64,000 nucleotides of DNA from Paragonimus skrjabini miyazakii (GCA_014338405.1 JTDE01000900.1:27384-91383), one strand, 5' to 3'; counted from the stretch's first letter, positions 14,032 through 27,600 are shown. Program-made: numbers and translations. The notes: a model not told the origin generated them from the letters alone.

Positions 14032-14702
14032 TAAAAAATGCGCACCGACGACGACCTCCAGTAAGAACAAAGTATGAACATGGTGTTTATCCAAAACAAA
14101 TTAGCTGGAAACTCCATCTAAATGCGACAGCAATGATCACTTGTGTGGTGTAGAACTTGAACTCAAATAAAAGGAACCGTTTCCTTAAGTATGTTTTATA
14201 TCATAGTGTTTACAGGGATTTCAGTACACTGCCCTACAACAGAAGTCGAAACCTTTCTAATCTATGTCATGTTGGATCCACACGAATAAATAGCATGACT
14301 AAAACTAAACAGCATACCGAAAGTAGGAGGCTTTTTAGTTAGAACAAGACGTTTGGATGCAGCAGACGGGATTGACTGAAGGTGCAGCCACAGAACAGCT
14401 GTTTCAGCCCTACTCACCAGAAAAGATTGGTGTACCAGCTGAAGAACGATGTTTGGACATTCTTAACTTCGATCAAAGTACAACGCGCGAAGTAGAGCGG
14501 GTTACCGTGACAGTTTTCCAAACCCATCCTGATTGAATGAACGTGGTGAAATTTACTGTGTGCAGACAGGTGTTAGGTTAATCATGAACCGCAAAAATTA
14601 TTATCTCCTAAATTTATTCCAGCAGTTGGTCACAGTAATTAAGCGATCCCGTCAAAGTACAGAAATTCATGATGACCTGATTATTTAAAAGAGACATTTA
14701 CG
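14032..14702. other. No recognised gene
   Basis: No family is recognised. One 61-codon open frame (14,157-14,342, +) has no motif. The last part (about 14,640-14,702) may belong to the 3' tail of the adjoining minus-strand SINE. Confidence 0.5.
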
Positions 14703-14825
14703 AAAAATATGGACTTCGGCTGGATGCAAACCAACGACAGAAACAACATGCCCAAACGCGATGAATGACCTACCAGCTGAACCATGAAGCTACGAAGTGG
14801 CTTCACTGTTTGTCGGGCCTTGCAG
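14703..14825 (-). mobile_element. tRNA-derived SINE, family 2, copy 1
   Basis: Read on the minus strand, a tRNA-like head starts near 14,800 with box A TGGTTCAGCTGGTAGG. About 40 bases on there is a box B-like GGTTTGCATCC, followed by AGCCGAAGTCCATA. The same order, with matching sequence around box B (ccag.cgaa.tccat), recurs at 61,775-61,880. Two dispersed copies with a pol III-type split promoter indicate a SINE rather than a tRNA gene; no cloverleaf acceptor stem is evident. Box B carries a T-to-G change from the consensus GGTTCGAATCC. Confidence 0.6.
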
Positions 14826-17800
14826 TAAAATGAGTTTCTAGAGATGTAAGACACAATGAACTTAGCTTATTGTCTCGTTTACATTAACCAAGGTTATGTA
14901 CAAGTTTCTTATATCAGTTGTAGTTCAAAGAAGAAATTCACGACTATATTTCTTCTCTTAAGGTGAAACAGTGCTGAAGTTTGACTAAACGAAAGTACTA
15001 CGGTAAACTTTTAGTGGGCTTTCGAACTTACCGTGAAATTAGGGTCGATATATGGGAAGTGTTTACCTACAATGCTGAAATACTATAGACTGATGTTATC
15101 AGATCGAACTGAGGAAAACCTAATGTGCACGCCTGCATGAATCAGTATTTTTTAAGCAAAAAGCGTTCCCCATGAAAGTCCATATTCCACATCGAGCTCT
15201 GTGATTGTTAACTGTAATCTACTCCCAGTAATCTAGTCGTTTTTGAGACTTCCAGTTATCTAGTAATCCTAATCAACTTTTGTTTAAATCAGACTTTCAG
15301 GAGATTGCACCAGTCAATAATTCATTTCCAACTCTGTCACGTCTACAATTTGATGATAGCAATATTTCTTGTTTCCACATAATGTACAATGTAGTGCTGC
15401 TTAAAGTGTTTGTTTACCGTCATTAAACAGCAGTCACTGACGTAGCTTTCAGGCTTCTCCATTGTAACTGTCGTTGATCAAAGTAGCACTGCTTAAACTG
15501 AAATGAGTTTTCAGCGAATGTCTTCACACATGAATTACGTTGGTCCCGATACCTATTATCATCTAGATAGATGGCGTTGTTGTAACAGAAAGTGTCGCTT
15601 TCCTTCGATCAGAAGGTTTAAAACATTTGTATCAGTGTTGCTGAAAGTACACAAGATTCACTCTTGGATGATGACGAGACGTCAGAATGTCAGAATCGAC
15701 GGAAACGGGACAATTATGGTGCGTTTCCAACCTTTGAAAACAAATCTTTCAGACTATTTCTGAGTGATTCCAGGTCAGATGTGGACAAACTGGTATGGTT
15801 GAAACAATATCATCCGTCAGTTCTATAGATGAACGGACATATTCATTTATATATTTGGTTGCTTTAAAAAATGTGCATCTCTCACTAGTTTGATGTGTGT
15901 TTGCAAGTAGCACGTTTTTCTGAAGAAGAAGAAGACGAGTTTGTGTTTGACATGTAATAACTCGGATGTTTGAGAATCACCCACTCTAATCACATAAGTA
16001 AGCCTCAAAATTTAGGCTGAAAAATGCTGTTGAAGTCACATATACCGGTATTTGTTTCACCGCAATATTGCCATGATGGACCCAGCTAGCCACGTTCGAG
16101 AGCAAGCTGGCCACACGGCAGTTTGGTGCGTAAAGTATAGCGGCCGTTCTTTATTAGAATTGGTTCAGTAAATTCCATCAAACCGGGCCTCAAATTTGAG
16201 GTGTTTCCATGAAGATTATATGAATCAAGGTATTGCTAACGAGAGCAGGATTGTCCTAATATCGATGGCGTAGCTAGAACATAGGTGCATCGATGTCAGT
16301 ACACTGGTTTTGCTGACACCGTTATAGATTTCTTTCCAAAAGATCAGTCACCATATCCGTGCCTTGAGCCACATCTTTGTTTTCAAATTCCTCATTTATA
16401 ATGTAACATATGCGAGACAGAGTTTCCGAGAGAGAGAAAACATCAGTAAGCTGATAAGAACTGTCCAATCATTGGGCAGTTATTAATAGTACGGTACTCT
16501 TATGCCGTAATAGCGCTCTCCTACAACAACTGTTAATTTTGTCCTGCCTATGTTAATGTAAACGCTTTCCAGGACTTGTAGAGAAGATAGTCAAAAGCTT
16601 TCTTTGTATTCAGTGGTATTTGTCCTCGTTACAAATGGATCTACGTTGTATCTGTTGAATACCATCTGAACCATAAAAATCTGAAGACATATGGAAAGTT
16701 TAAAATTTCATTATCACAGTAAATTCTCAGCTTCCTACCATACGGTGGTAAAAGTCAGCATTCCAACAATCTCTGTCACTTTCGAACGTGGAAAACTAAA
16801 CGATGTGAGAAAACATGTTAACTTATTTCCATCTTGAAGGCATAACATTTTTTAACAGGCTTAATCATAGATCACACGATTCCTAGTAGGGTTCACGTAA
16901 CGTTCAATGCGTTAACTCCCGGAAGTTGTCATCTAACCTGTGAGTTACTAGTACACACCTTATCATGTTTACAGCTAACCTTAGGGGACTCCTTGCTAAC
17001 ACACAATGTGCACACGAAAAATAAATAAATAAGTCCTGGTTTCAGAAGTAACAACCGAAATAGGAGTGTGAGGGATTAAGTATGCAGTCCAGCGAAGGAG
17101 TGACGAGTCTATCTGACAGCGATTATGGCCAACAGTGCTAAATGATGATGCTATTGGTATCCGCACTAACTTTAATATCTGTGCATGAACAAAACTCCTG
17201 CATAGACTCCTAGAGATTCAATGCAAACGGTTTCTCCAGCTGACCCTAATCACTGTGTGGGAGTTGAGGTAACAGGATGCATTATGTGAGGAGTGTAAGT
17301 GACATTTCAGAATGTTGTAACTGACACACATCCAATCTAGGCTCATAAAAATATGACCAATTCGATACACCCCATAGTATTTAATAAACCTACAAATGTG
17401 ACTGTGACCTATAGTGCTTCAATTATTATGAGCGGGTGCACACCCATTCCTTAAACAACAGTATACAGACGGTTGATCATATGGAGCCAATTCAGGTTTA
17501 ATTCAGTAGTTCCGGTAGTCTATGAGGAACGTTTTTAAACTAGTCCGTATGCAAAAGAATTATCGCTGAGTATCTTTCACTTGTCTATTTATTGATTCTG
17601 GCCAGAACCCGTGAACAGTATCCTCGAACTACGACAAGCTTTACGGGTAGTTTGGTGTTAACTAGGAGGCTAAGGTATTCCAATCTGCGATCGTCATGTC
17701 GACACCAACTCATCATGTCGTCCGCAGAACTGTACTAATGTCAAGATACATAACGACGACCTTACTGCCCCACAACGTCTTTCACTCTGATATGACGAAC

Positions 17801-18663
17801 TCAGTTTTTTTCTTTTTACATCACCTAGTTTCTTTTTCTGCACTAGCGCATTGTAAAATGCCAGTTATTGGACGTTATTTTATCTTCATGAACTTCACAC
17901 TATTGCAAGCCGCTTGGTGTCAATGAGTATCAATTAACTGTGTGTAGAACACGTGTGACTGAAATAACCTCTAATCGGTCTTCATGTTCAGCTCATCCTC
18001 ATGAACTGCGTATAACCGTAGTTCAGTATGGATTTCATTCTACTTTCCTTTTTTATCTTTGACTGTTAAGTTTGAAAGTGCTTGTTCGGTCGTTCACAAA
18101 GTCGTTTTACTGACGTGAAAGTATTCATTTTTCTAATAGTTTACTGACACTTGTTCAGTGGTTTGTGCGCAACTTGTCCCTATAACGATCTTTGTCACAA
18201 GGCATTTTTTTAAATTTTGCACCATGTGTTTATTTTAACCTGTATGGCAGTGCCGCCACCCAGTATTACAATATTAATCTGGTTTGGAAACTTGGAAGTA
18301 AAATTTCGCCGTCGTCAAACACATATTAAACTATGTGCTAGGTTTCTGTTTGTAGAGGCACATTGGCTGAAATATACGACCATAACCATAACAACATCCA
18401 AACTGGTCCATTGTCATTGAAACCTTTGAATAAAACAATACTTCTTTGCTTCTTACTTCCAAACATGTGCCATTTTTTTCAAGGAGTTTTCTCTGGATCG
18501 TGTAAAAGACACTTCTCGGATGTGTTATTGAGATATAGGGACATCAGTCGAGATACCTCACCAGCTGCACTAACAACATTCCTTCAGAACCGAAAAAACT
18601 TAACCTGCACATTGACGCGGAAGTGTGAATAGCATGTAATGCACGTTTGAAAAATTTAAAGCG
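14826..18663. other. No recognised gene
   Basis: I found no recognised coding family. The 86-codon open frame at 15,503-15,763 (+) and those at 17,696-17,926 and 18,217-18,632 (+) show no motifs. The sequence is otherwise plain AT-rich DNA. Confidence 0.5.
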
Positions 18664-18763
18664 NNNNNNNNNNNNNNNNNNNNNNNNNNNNNNNNNNNNN
18701 NNNNNNNNNNNNNNNNNNNNNNNNNNNNNNNNNNNNNNNNNNNNNNNNNNNNNNNNNNNNNNN
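18664..18763. other. Assembly gap (100 N)
   Basis: Exactly 100 unknown bases. The round size suggests a placeholder of unknown true length between scaffolded contigs. Any open frame running through it is an artefact. Confidence 0.99.
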
Positions 18764-21700
18764 ATGTTTTAAAGAGCCAGTGACTCATTTTTGGTGACGT
18801 TGAATGACACAACAAAGCTCATCAGGTCTTTGCTATATTACTCGGAAAATATCACGTTATACTGGGGTCCACATGAGACGATTCGTAACAAAACGTTCAA
18901 AAGAAAAGTATGAGGTACGGATACATATCCTGTGAGGAGTTTACCTATGAGCATACGAAGAAAACGAACCGAGTAATATGATGAACAATTTGAAGATAAA
19001 ATACCACCTTGATAGTTGATCATTTATGCAGCATATCCTAAAGATAGTCAGAAGGCTCGATTCGCGATATGCAATTCTTTTCTACGTGGGTAGGACGTGC
19101 GCCATAAGTGCCTGCTTTGTGATCGTCATGTCGACGGGACTCACGTTTCACGTTTTAGATCTAGATGTTCAATGAAGGACTGTGATGTTACTAAGCAGCT
19201 GTTAATGGCATATTCTGCTACAGCATGACAATTTTTGCCGTACTCGACTACGTGCCGTTTCGAATGTGCACGACTTAATAGACCTTTAATTGTTACCACT
19301 AATATATATTTTGTGAATCGCTTTTGTCTCGTGAGTTCTGCTCGGCACTATTTCACCAGATGTGCGAATGGTTGAATACAACTTTCAGTGCTCCTCAAGT
19401 TAATTTAGAGTGTCATTGCCTTCACGTTTCGTCGTTTGCGAATACTATACTCAAGCAGACCTCGTGCGAACGCTGTTTTACAAACTCAGACAGATTACCA
19501 CTGATAACCGTTTAAAATAGAGAAGGAGAGAAAATATTAATGACGCTTAAAATTGCGAACGAATGCCACAAGTGTTTGTCCATATTGTTATCAAAAGCGG
19601 TCGACCAACAGAAAGATTTACGGTTTCAAATAGGTGGACACTGTTGAATCAATCTCTTAGAAGTGACAAATACCTGACTAGTGTAACCCGGAAATTGCAT
19701 TATTTTTTCGCTTATAACCTGCAGGTGAACAGCGTTTCCGACTTTTACATCGAAGTGGCGTATCTTATCTTTTCTCATCGAGATGCTCGGTTTGTTGTGT
19801 AACCTGTCATCACACTTGGACTCTTGGGAGACGCTTGTATAAGAAGAACCGATTGGTGCCTACAGCATGCAACTGGTGAGCATACGACCAAATCGTTATT
19901 GTTCACACCGAGGTAACAGACAACGGAGACAGAGCTTGGGAACGGAAACTTCATAATGTTGTATTATGTGAGGGTCCAAGAGAGTCTTACTTAGCGTTAG
20001 TGTTTGCCACAGAGAAAGTAATGATAACCTTCTGTAGACAAACACCATGTTGTTTGATTATATTTGCCAATATTTTCAAACATCCTATTGCATACTTCGA
20101 GGTTGGATGAGAAGCCGACTCTTGTCATAATACGATTCAAAAATGCATTTAAGCAGAAAATCTTCCAAAGTTGAAGCCTCTTATAAGAACTTAAGTAATA
20201 CTTGTGAATTTACTTCCAAATACTTGTGAGTTTTAACTACTGTAAAAGTATGTAAAGAAATTGAACGTAACCAAATATCATACTGATTTTTGAATGAAAC
20301 TTTGAAGTGGTCATACACAACAGTAAAACATTTCACATTTAAAGAAAAGTGATCGATGTCAACATTTTGTTGCGGTGTATCAGGGGCTAAACGGAGGAAC
20401 ATTGGTGTCACCATTAAAGTTAAAGAAATTGGTGTATTTGGAAATCCCGTTTACGAGTAATCCACTTGTCAAGTGAGTTAAATGATGTTCAAACTCCATT
20501 AGCTCCAAAACATGATACACAACTCATTTGCGTGTTCCGTCGTGTACAATGGTACTTCCTGTGTCCCGTAAGAAGGACACCTAGAATTGTTCAGTTACAT
20601 TTCACGTAGTCAGCAAATATTTCTACAGAATGCGTTCCGTTTGGAGGACTAACAGTCCACTGGTCGCTCAAAGTGGTAGGCTAATTCCGAATTGGTTAGG
20701 TACTTGACAGCATACTACGAGTGCAGATTTGCCAAACTATCAGAAAATCCAGTTGTTTTGGTTCAAAACCGGGCGTAAATTGTCTTTCCCCGAAGTCTCC
20801 AGTGTGCCATTGAAAACCACAAGGGATTTCTCCTAGTACGTTGACGAAGCGCCAAAAACTAAACGCATTTACCTATCCTGGTACGTCTACAAGCAATTTG
20901 TGACGACAGTGTTTCTGTATCAACAAGTAGGCAATCCACCGAACCAGACACATTTATGTTCTCGTGTCAACATTTTTCGAGCATCCATTGTCTGATTTAA
21001 TTGAGATTGTTGGCTCCCTTAAATTGTGTATGAGTGTTTTGTTCTGTGATAATCCAGATACATATGACGGAGCATCCCGATTTTACGGAATGCTGTACTA
21101 GTTGACAACACACTACTAGCTTCTCACGGGAGCACATCAAGCGGAACACTACAGTTCAGCTGTGTGACTGATGATATCAGAAGTGGATAGAATCAAACTA
21201 AAGAAGATTTGAAAGTTAGTTATGTGAAAAGTATTTCAAATTGGCAACATTATTTCAGATATCTACTTTCAATATCGACTTCTAAACTATGCAAAGTTCA
21301 AAATAATCCCGGAGCACTCACTCTCAAGGCTTTCTCTACTGAATCTGAGATTAACGATAAAATTAACTTCCAGTGTTAATTACTCGAAACTGCATTAATT
21401 CTTATAGGAAGACAAGGGATGATTGAATAACCACTGAGTCTATATATATATATAGGTCCTGTGGAGGTACGTAGGTTATAGTTTGGCAAAAGATCACAAC
21501 AAATGATTTATATTCATGAATAAGCATAAACACACATAACCAAACGTAGACTAAAACGACATGAACTAAATGAAAAGCCGCTGCATAAAGCATCCAAATG
21601 GACGTTCGACCCACCCCTATCTGCAGCTCTGTTGTGAAATACACACAAGGCCGTTGTCAGTTGTTCGACATATTGGCAACCAATACCAGTCAAATTATAT

Positions 21701-24289
21701 GACTCTCGATTTATTTGTCTAAGCGTCATTCAATTTCCTGTTTTGCCTGGATATGGTTTAATTATGCATATTATCTGAAAACGGTTTTAAACACTATCGT
21801 TTTACACTAATCTCTAAATCTGAAGATCAGACCACAGTCAGGTTGGGGTTAGCAACCTGACAAGTCAATCGGATAGCAAACCGCACTTAGTTGCTCCACT
21901 GAATAAAATTGATTTCTGCTGACACTTTTTTAGTAGCACGTGACAAAACATAGTCAGCATAGAAACATCTACGTTAACAAAAAATGGAGTAAAATTCAAG
22001 CAGTTATCCAAAAACAAATCGTGTAACACATTTAACAGTTTGATAAAATGTGCAAATACAACATGTACTTCAAGTTCAGGCAATATTCACCAGAAGAGAC
22101 TAACAGTTTGCAGACTTGATGATGATTATCTCACTCATCGTGACAATTTTCTGTCACAAGTCTACGTTCATGAAACATGCAAACTATTCTCAGGTGGGCC
22201 ATTTTGTTGCCGTGATTTTGATTTATCGTGTCATTTCTGTTTTCTACTGCAATAACTGATAAAACGTTTCAATTTAGTCCGCTGGTTATCATTCAAAATT
22301 CACTCCAACCGTATTCGTTTAAACAGCAACATTTATTTCATTTTACAATTGATATTGTCAGAATGGTGTTCAAAGACGTTTCATTAGTTAAACTGTGTGA
22401 TTGACTGTTGCGCTTATGCATTTAACAAGATACATGACATATATATATAAGCATTCTCATCACTGCATTTGATCTCAAAATCCTTGAAAACAGGTATATT
22501 TAAAAAGGCCTGAAGAATATTTGCAGACTTCACTCGTACATCTATAGTGGGGTATTGGTAAAAACCACACGGACATGGAAGACTTTCCTAAAAAGTAGAC
22601 TAAAATCAACCAAACCTCATAATGTATCATTCAGAAAGGCTGAAAGCAGGTATCAGCCGACAAATATTCGCCTTTGCGGACTACACTGATCGAAATACAA
22701 CAATATCCTCTTGCAAGTAATAACGATAGGTATGGAGGATACCAACACTAGCGCCTGAGATGGCGTGCACAAATATATTTTATTTTCACTTGTTATAACG
22801 ACCAAATTAATGTAGCCGGAAACTTTGTCTCTGTCTGCTCGAGTAGGATACAAACAACATAAACCTCCCGACATCAAATCATTTTATGCGGTGTTTTTAG
22901 TCACCAATAGATAACGCCCAAAGCAAACTAAGCAGAATGAGAACTAAAAGTGAGAAAATAGTTTCCCGTGTTTTTGTAATCCACTGAGCTTAAATTAAGA
23001 CGTACAAACAGGCAGAAATATAGCCGTTAAATTGTCAATCTCTGTTGTGTGCCCAGTCGAATTTAATAATTACCGTACGTGTGCCTTGGCTTTTCTACCC
23101 GGAATCACGGCTGCTTGGAAAAAATACGGGTAATTTCTCAACGGTTTTCATTTAACCGTTAGTATAGGTTGAACATTGTGAAAATTGTACAGAACAAATA
23201 CTTTTCGCAAGCCCAGTGTTCTCGTTGTAAAATACGACTAACAAGTGGCAAGAAGGCATCCGGAGGTTTATGGGCAACCAGAATGAAGTCCAAAATATAT
23301 GTCGGATGGATTGCCGGGAAAATAATAGCAGTCGAACAACACTGAAAGTTTCATTAGGCAGATTAAGAAGGAAGAGATATTGAGGGCTATATTGGGTGAC
23401 GTCAGTTTTAGCAAACACTTTATCCATCAAGGTGAGATGTTATAGCAAATGTGCAAATGCATGTAAACGCGAATAGGTAAGTACCTAATGAGGACACCCT
23501 AATCTATACTGGTTGGTCTCATCGAGTTCAAATGAGTCTAACAAGAGCACTGCTACCAAAAGTCACCATGTCCAATGTTTGTTCTCTCTACAATCAACAA
23601 AGAGTATATGTAGGAATAGCAGCAAATCGCGGGGTCACACTGATTTGCCGATCAATAAAAGGTTTTGAATCCACGTTGTGCTTGCCCGTCTAATCTTCCC
23701 TGAACGGTTCCGTCATCAACATGGTTTTGATCAAGAAATGATAATGAGCTCCAATTCTTCCTACGGCGTTGTCTCAGCACACTCAAGGAGTAAGGTTGGC
23801 ATTTCGCAACCTCAAATCTTTGATGGATTTACCGATAAGGAGGCAGGGGTGGCCACAACTCTAGTTGAGCAGTACATAAACGTGTAAACACGATTGCTGA
23901 CCACTTGGGGAAAGACATACTTATTATTAAGATAATCCTTCCCCAGTTACGAATTTGAATAACGAAATCAGAAGATCGGTTTTGCAAGATATTGGTACCA
24001 TTTCGTATGTTCTGGTCAGTTGCTATACATTAATGCGGTGGATATCAAAAATATTTAAGCGAATTAAATCCATACATCATGTCACTCAAACTTCTGTATT
24101 CAAACTATCAAATGTGCTCGGGACCCAAGCATGGCACATCTGCAAAAATCATTGTCCTCTCCTACACCCAGTAACACATTTCCAACCAATCCACATAAAT
24201 TTGTTATGAGTCTCTCCTCGAGATCTCTTTTGCGTAATCACTTGAAAACACTTTCTCTTAGGCTTTAATTTAAATGCCCGCATAAGATC
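18764..24289. other. No recognised gene
   Basis: No coding or repeat family is recognised. There is a (TA)7 run at 21,441-21,454 and a shorter one near 22,439. Open frames such as 19,563-19,802 (+), 21,402-21,644 (-), 22,040-22,255 (+), 23,152-23,430 (-) and 23,678-23,887 (+) are short and carry no motif I can name. Confidence 0.5.
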
Positions 24290-26104
24290 ATTAACACTTC
24301 GCGAATGCAAGCGCAATTAAAAAACCTATGTGATCAATTGGAAGAGTTGGCGCCTACATCTGAGGTCAACCACAATTAGTTTAAGACTAAAATGGTAGGT
24401 TTATCGCATTGTTTTTTGAATGCTCCCATCCAACAAAAATGCCTACTCCGCAGTCAAAACTATCCATCTCTCAAGGAACTAGCAAACTAGAAGGATATAA
24501 TGGTTTTAAAACCTGAAAAAAGATCCGGGGCTGTATTGATGGACAAGCAGCTATATGTGGAGAAAATGATTATCACCCTTTCAGATAATACAATGTTTCT
24601 ACCGGACAGTCAACCAGACAACATAGTTCTGGTGGAGAAACATATGTCATGAGTTTCAGATTTTACTTTCACATGGGTCTATACCTGAAAGACAGTACAG
24701 CTATAGGAAACCTATTGGTAATACGACTCCGCAGTTGTATGGCTTACCAAAGATTCACGGGCAGTAAACGCCCTTACGACCAATCCTTGCGTTGACGAGT
24801 TCGCCTTATCAGAAACTGGTCAAGTGGTTAGTGGATGTTTTACAACCAGTTCGCGCAATTGTTACCAAATTTTGTCTGAAGGACACGCCTGAGATGTGTA
24901 AAAATCAAGATAACGCTGACTTGAAAGAAAAATGTTTGTGCTGTCTTGATGTACGTTCGCTCTTCACAAGATGGTCGACTGTATGTGTGACTTTTCACTA
25001 GCTCATAACATGAAGCTTCATGTCCCAGTCAATATCGTGAAGCTTCTGATATTATTGCATACTGGAAATATCAAATTCTATTTTCAAAACATGAGATTTA
25101 AACAACCAGATAGAGTCGAGTTAGGTAGCTCTTTGATACTGATTTTGGTTGAATTAATTTCACTTATGGTTGAGCTCCACCTTGCGAATACAATGCATGG
25201 CAGCCCGATTTATCGTCGATATGTTGATCACAATAATATTCCTACATGGCAAAGAGACGACAGAAAAACTATTGGATTTATGAAACTCTTCGCAACGAAA
25301 ACTAACATTATCGTCAGAGTTCGAAAAAGAAGACACACTCGCCTTTCTGGATTCCAGCATCAAGCGACGGAAAGATGATACAGTGTGTTGATCAGTAATT
25401 CGTAAGTCCACCTGGGAGGACAATATCTGAATTCCACCAGTTTCTCAACCATACAACGTAAATGCTCATTGGTTCGTTGTCTATTTCACAGAGCGCGAAC
25501 TATTTGTACTGGTGATACACTAGATACAGAGTTATTTATTCATAGAACCAGAAACGTCCGTTCCGAAGAAACCGGAGTACATACAGGTACCGTACAAATA
25601 AGACAGTAGTATGTGGTTTCCAACGTGACGACTGACACAGGTCATCCAACGGACATACAATGCAGCTACACTGCGTTTACTCAGTCGCAGCAAGTCATCC
25701 ATACTTGCATTAAGATGCAGATGCAAGGGCTGTTCAGTTCACACTTTATTTACCAGTTCATCTGCAGCTGTGGTGATGTTTACACTGGCAGGACTGATCG
25801 ATCCAGGTGCCTTAGAATGAAGGGACACGTGCCCGAGTATATCGAGGTCTTGATGTGTGGCGTGACCCGATGCCAGCTCACCAAACAACGCAGGCGGGCT
25901 TTTTCGGCCTCCAGATACGTGCCGGAGACCGGTCATTTGGTCGACCCGACAAACGCTTTCCGTGTGTTGATGCATCATTACAAGCCTGTCATCCTTAAGT
26001 CACTCGAGGCGCTGTTTGCCGTGCGTAGCAAGCCCGTCCGCTGTGTGCAAAAGCTTTTGACCTTGAATCCCCGTCTGCCATGGTCTCGATCAATGGCAGA
26101 CTAG
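24290..26104 (+). pseudogene. Penelope-like element: RT plus GIY-YIG endonuclease, broken
   Basis: A degenerate PLE polymerase reading left to right in at least three frame segments. Landmarks: LKPEKRSGAVLMDK (24,506-24,547), the PLE RT segment usually reading RPDKGSG.VLMD; SSPYQKLVKWLVDVLQPVR (from 24,798); a thumb-side segment with LGSSLILILVELI (from 25,115; usual MGSSLGPILADI); motif C at 25,220-25,231 as Y-V-D-H instead of YVDD; and a GIY-YIG domain in the last 163 codons (25,613-26,104). That domain reads CSCGDVYTGRTD...LRMKGHVPEYI, then a TGH..DPTNAFRVL segment and LTLNPRLPW at the end. The order RT then C-terminal GIY-YIG defines canonical PLEs, which use the endonuclease for insertion. 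Stops separate 25,378 from 25,613 although both parts share a frame. The His in motif C removes a catalytic metal ligand, so the copy is dead. Confidence 0.9.
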
Positions 26105-26473
26105 TGTATTTACCGACTTCATGTATTAACTTAATTCGCTTAAATATTGTTGATGTTATGTGTAACACCTGACGAGAACATATGAAATGGCACTAACATC
26201 TTGCAAAACCCCCTTTTGACTTCGTTATACGTATTTGTTACTCCAAATTTCAGTATCACAAGTTAGAATTAAATAATCTACTGACCCAAAAATCATTTAA
26301 TCCAGGCTTAGTATTCCCTGTCGTCTGAAACAGCTGCGTCAAAGACAACAGAACCTTTTGCAGAAAGTTTCTATTACACCGTTTACCGACAGCCTGGGAA
26401 AATTTCACAGTCATGTTTATCTTCGAAAATACAAAGAAATAAACGTGACCCATTACACTGTTGACCACTAGCG
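26105..26473. other. Spacer between PLE and CR1 remnants
   Basis: AT-rich and without a recognisable frame. It is probably the PLE 3' untranslated end or older sequence into which the CR1 copy inserted. I looked here for a hammerhead motif, because PLE termini can carry them; see the rejected candidate at 26,169. Confidence 0.4.
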
Positions 26474-27600
26474 TTGCTTTTAATGATCTACAAATTAATG
26501 GAGAACTTTCCAGATGACTGTTTCCGGCCCAAGATGGAACACCTCGAAATTATCACCAAGGAACAGCATGAATTCCGTAAGACTATTTCTTATGTTGTGA
26601 ATCCACTGATTCCTCGTGACTTGTGGGCAAAGGATACTAACGCAGGACTAGTCACATACGTGGTTTATTTTTAACTTCCCAATACTTCGGGCGGGATTGA
26701 TCATTCCATCCTGCAGTGGAACGCAATAAATATGGCCTTGATGAACGCTTACTTAAATGGTTGGAGGGTTGTCTAACTGAACCGCGAGTAGACAGTTAAC
26801 AGAGTAGTTATATGGCAATATCGATGCTCCTCAAGGATCGATCTTAGGCCCCGAGTTCCTCACAGTACTCAAACCACCGATGTTACTTTACGTCAGTTAT
26901 ATAACTCCGGCGAGCCCGAGGGTGAACGAAACGTGTGACAGATTTACAATACTGCTTAAATCGGTGCTTCGAGGAAAATTACTTGCTGTTCAATACTAAC
27001 AAATGCATAGTCATGATAACTCACATTGAAAATTGTGCTGACCATTATCTTATCTATCCAACGCTACTCATATCAGTATACGAACCATAACTTGGAGCCC
27101 TAGTGTTAGTTAGTTCGAACTTGCATGCAAACGGTGCTACCATGGCTTAAATAACGCAAATAACTTTGAACCTCTTAGGGAGACATAGTGCAGCATTCCA
27201 CAATAGCTTGTTTTCCCTTAAGTTTGCCGCCACCTTCCGCCCACAATTGAAAACTGACATACGGGTCTCTCGTTTTTGAAAATCATTCTGCATCTATTGG
27301 AAGTATATCGAGACTGGCCACTGAAAGGAATATGAGATTACTGAAAATCCCCTTCCCAAAGAATTTAGCAAAGTAAGTCTGTTTTCCATGACTTACCGAT
27401 ATCATAGAGAAGATTTATTTTTACTCACAAAACACGTCACACTTCAGGTCATTCATCGGCACATTTCCTGTTATCAAACAAGGAACAACATCTAAAGGAT
27501 TTTGAGGTTGGCGAGTTTCTTCATAGACTGAAGTGCTCCACAGTTAGGGTCTGTTCACACGGGAACGCACAGCTCAGCTCTGTGGTCACGGCTGAATAAG
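26474..27600 (+). pseudogene. CR1-type LINE reverse transcriptase, broken
   Basis: A plus-strand non-LTR RT remnant with frameshifts. It begins in an open segment (26,474-26,674) with ITKEQHEFRK...NPLI.RDLWA...VVYF, corresponding to the QHGFR...TNLL....W....VVYFDFSKAFD region. The catalytic motif A Asp is lost to a TAA just after VVYF. It continues with IDHSIL (26,696-26,719), KYGLDERLLKWLEGCL (26,728-26,775, next frame) and motif B APQGSILGP (26,826-26,852; usual VPQGSILGP). Further on are LLFNTNKC and a C-terminal LFSMTYRYHREDLFLL-like segment near 27,390-27,440, typical of the CR1/jockey YRR.RGDLI stretch. The FADD box is not recognisable. The endonuclease part is missing. The 3' limit near 27,600 is approximate. 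Confidence 0.8.

Noticed and set aside
18600..18815. An open frame crossing the 18,664-18,763 gap
   Set aside because: It exists only because unknown bases contain no stop.
26169..26187. CTGACGA followed eight bases later by GAAA, a possible hammerhead core near the PLE 3' end
   Set aside because: The eight bases between the boxes cannot form stem II, and no stem I partner follows a GUC-type triplet.
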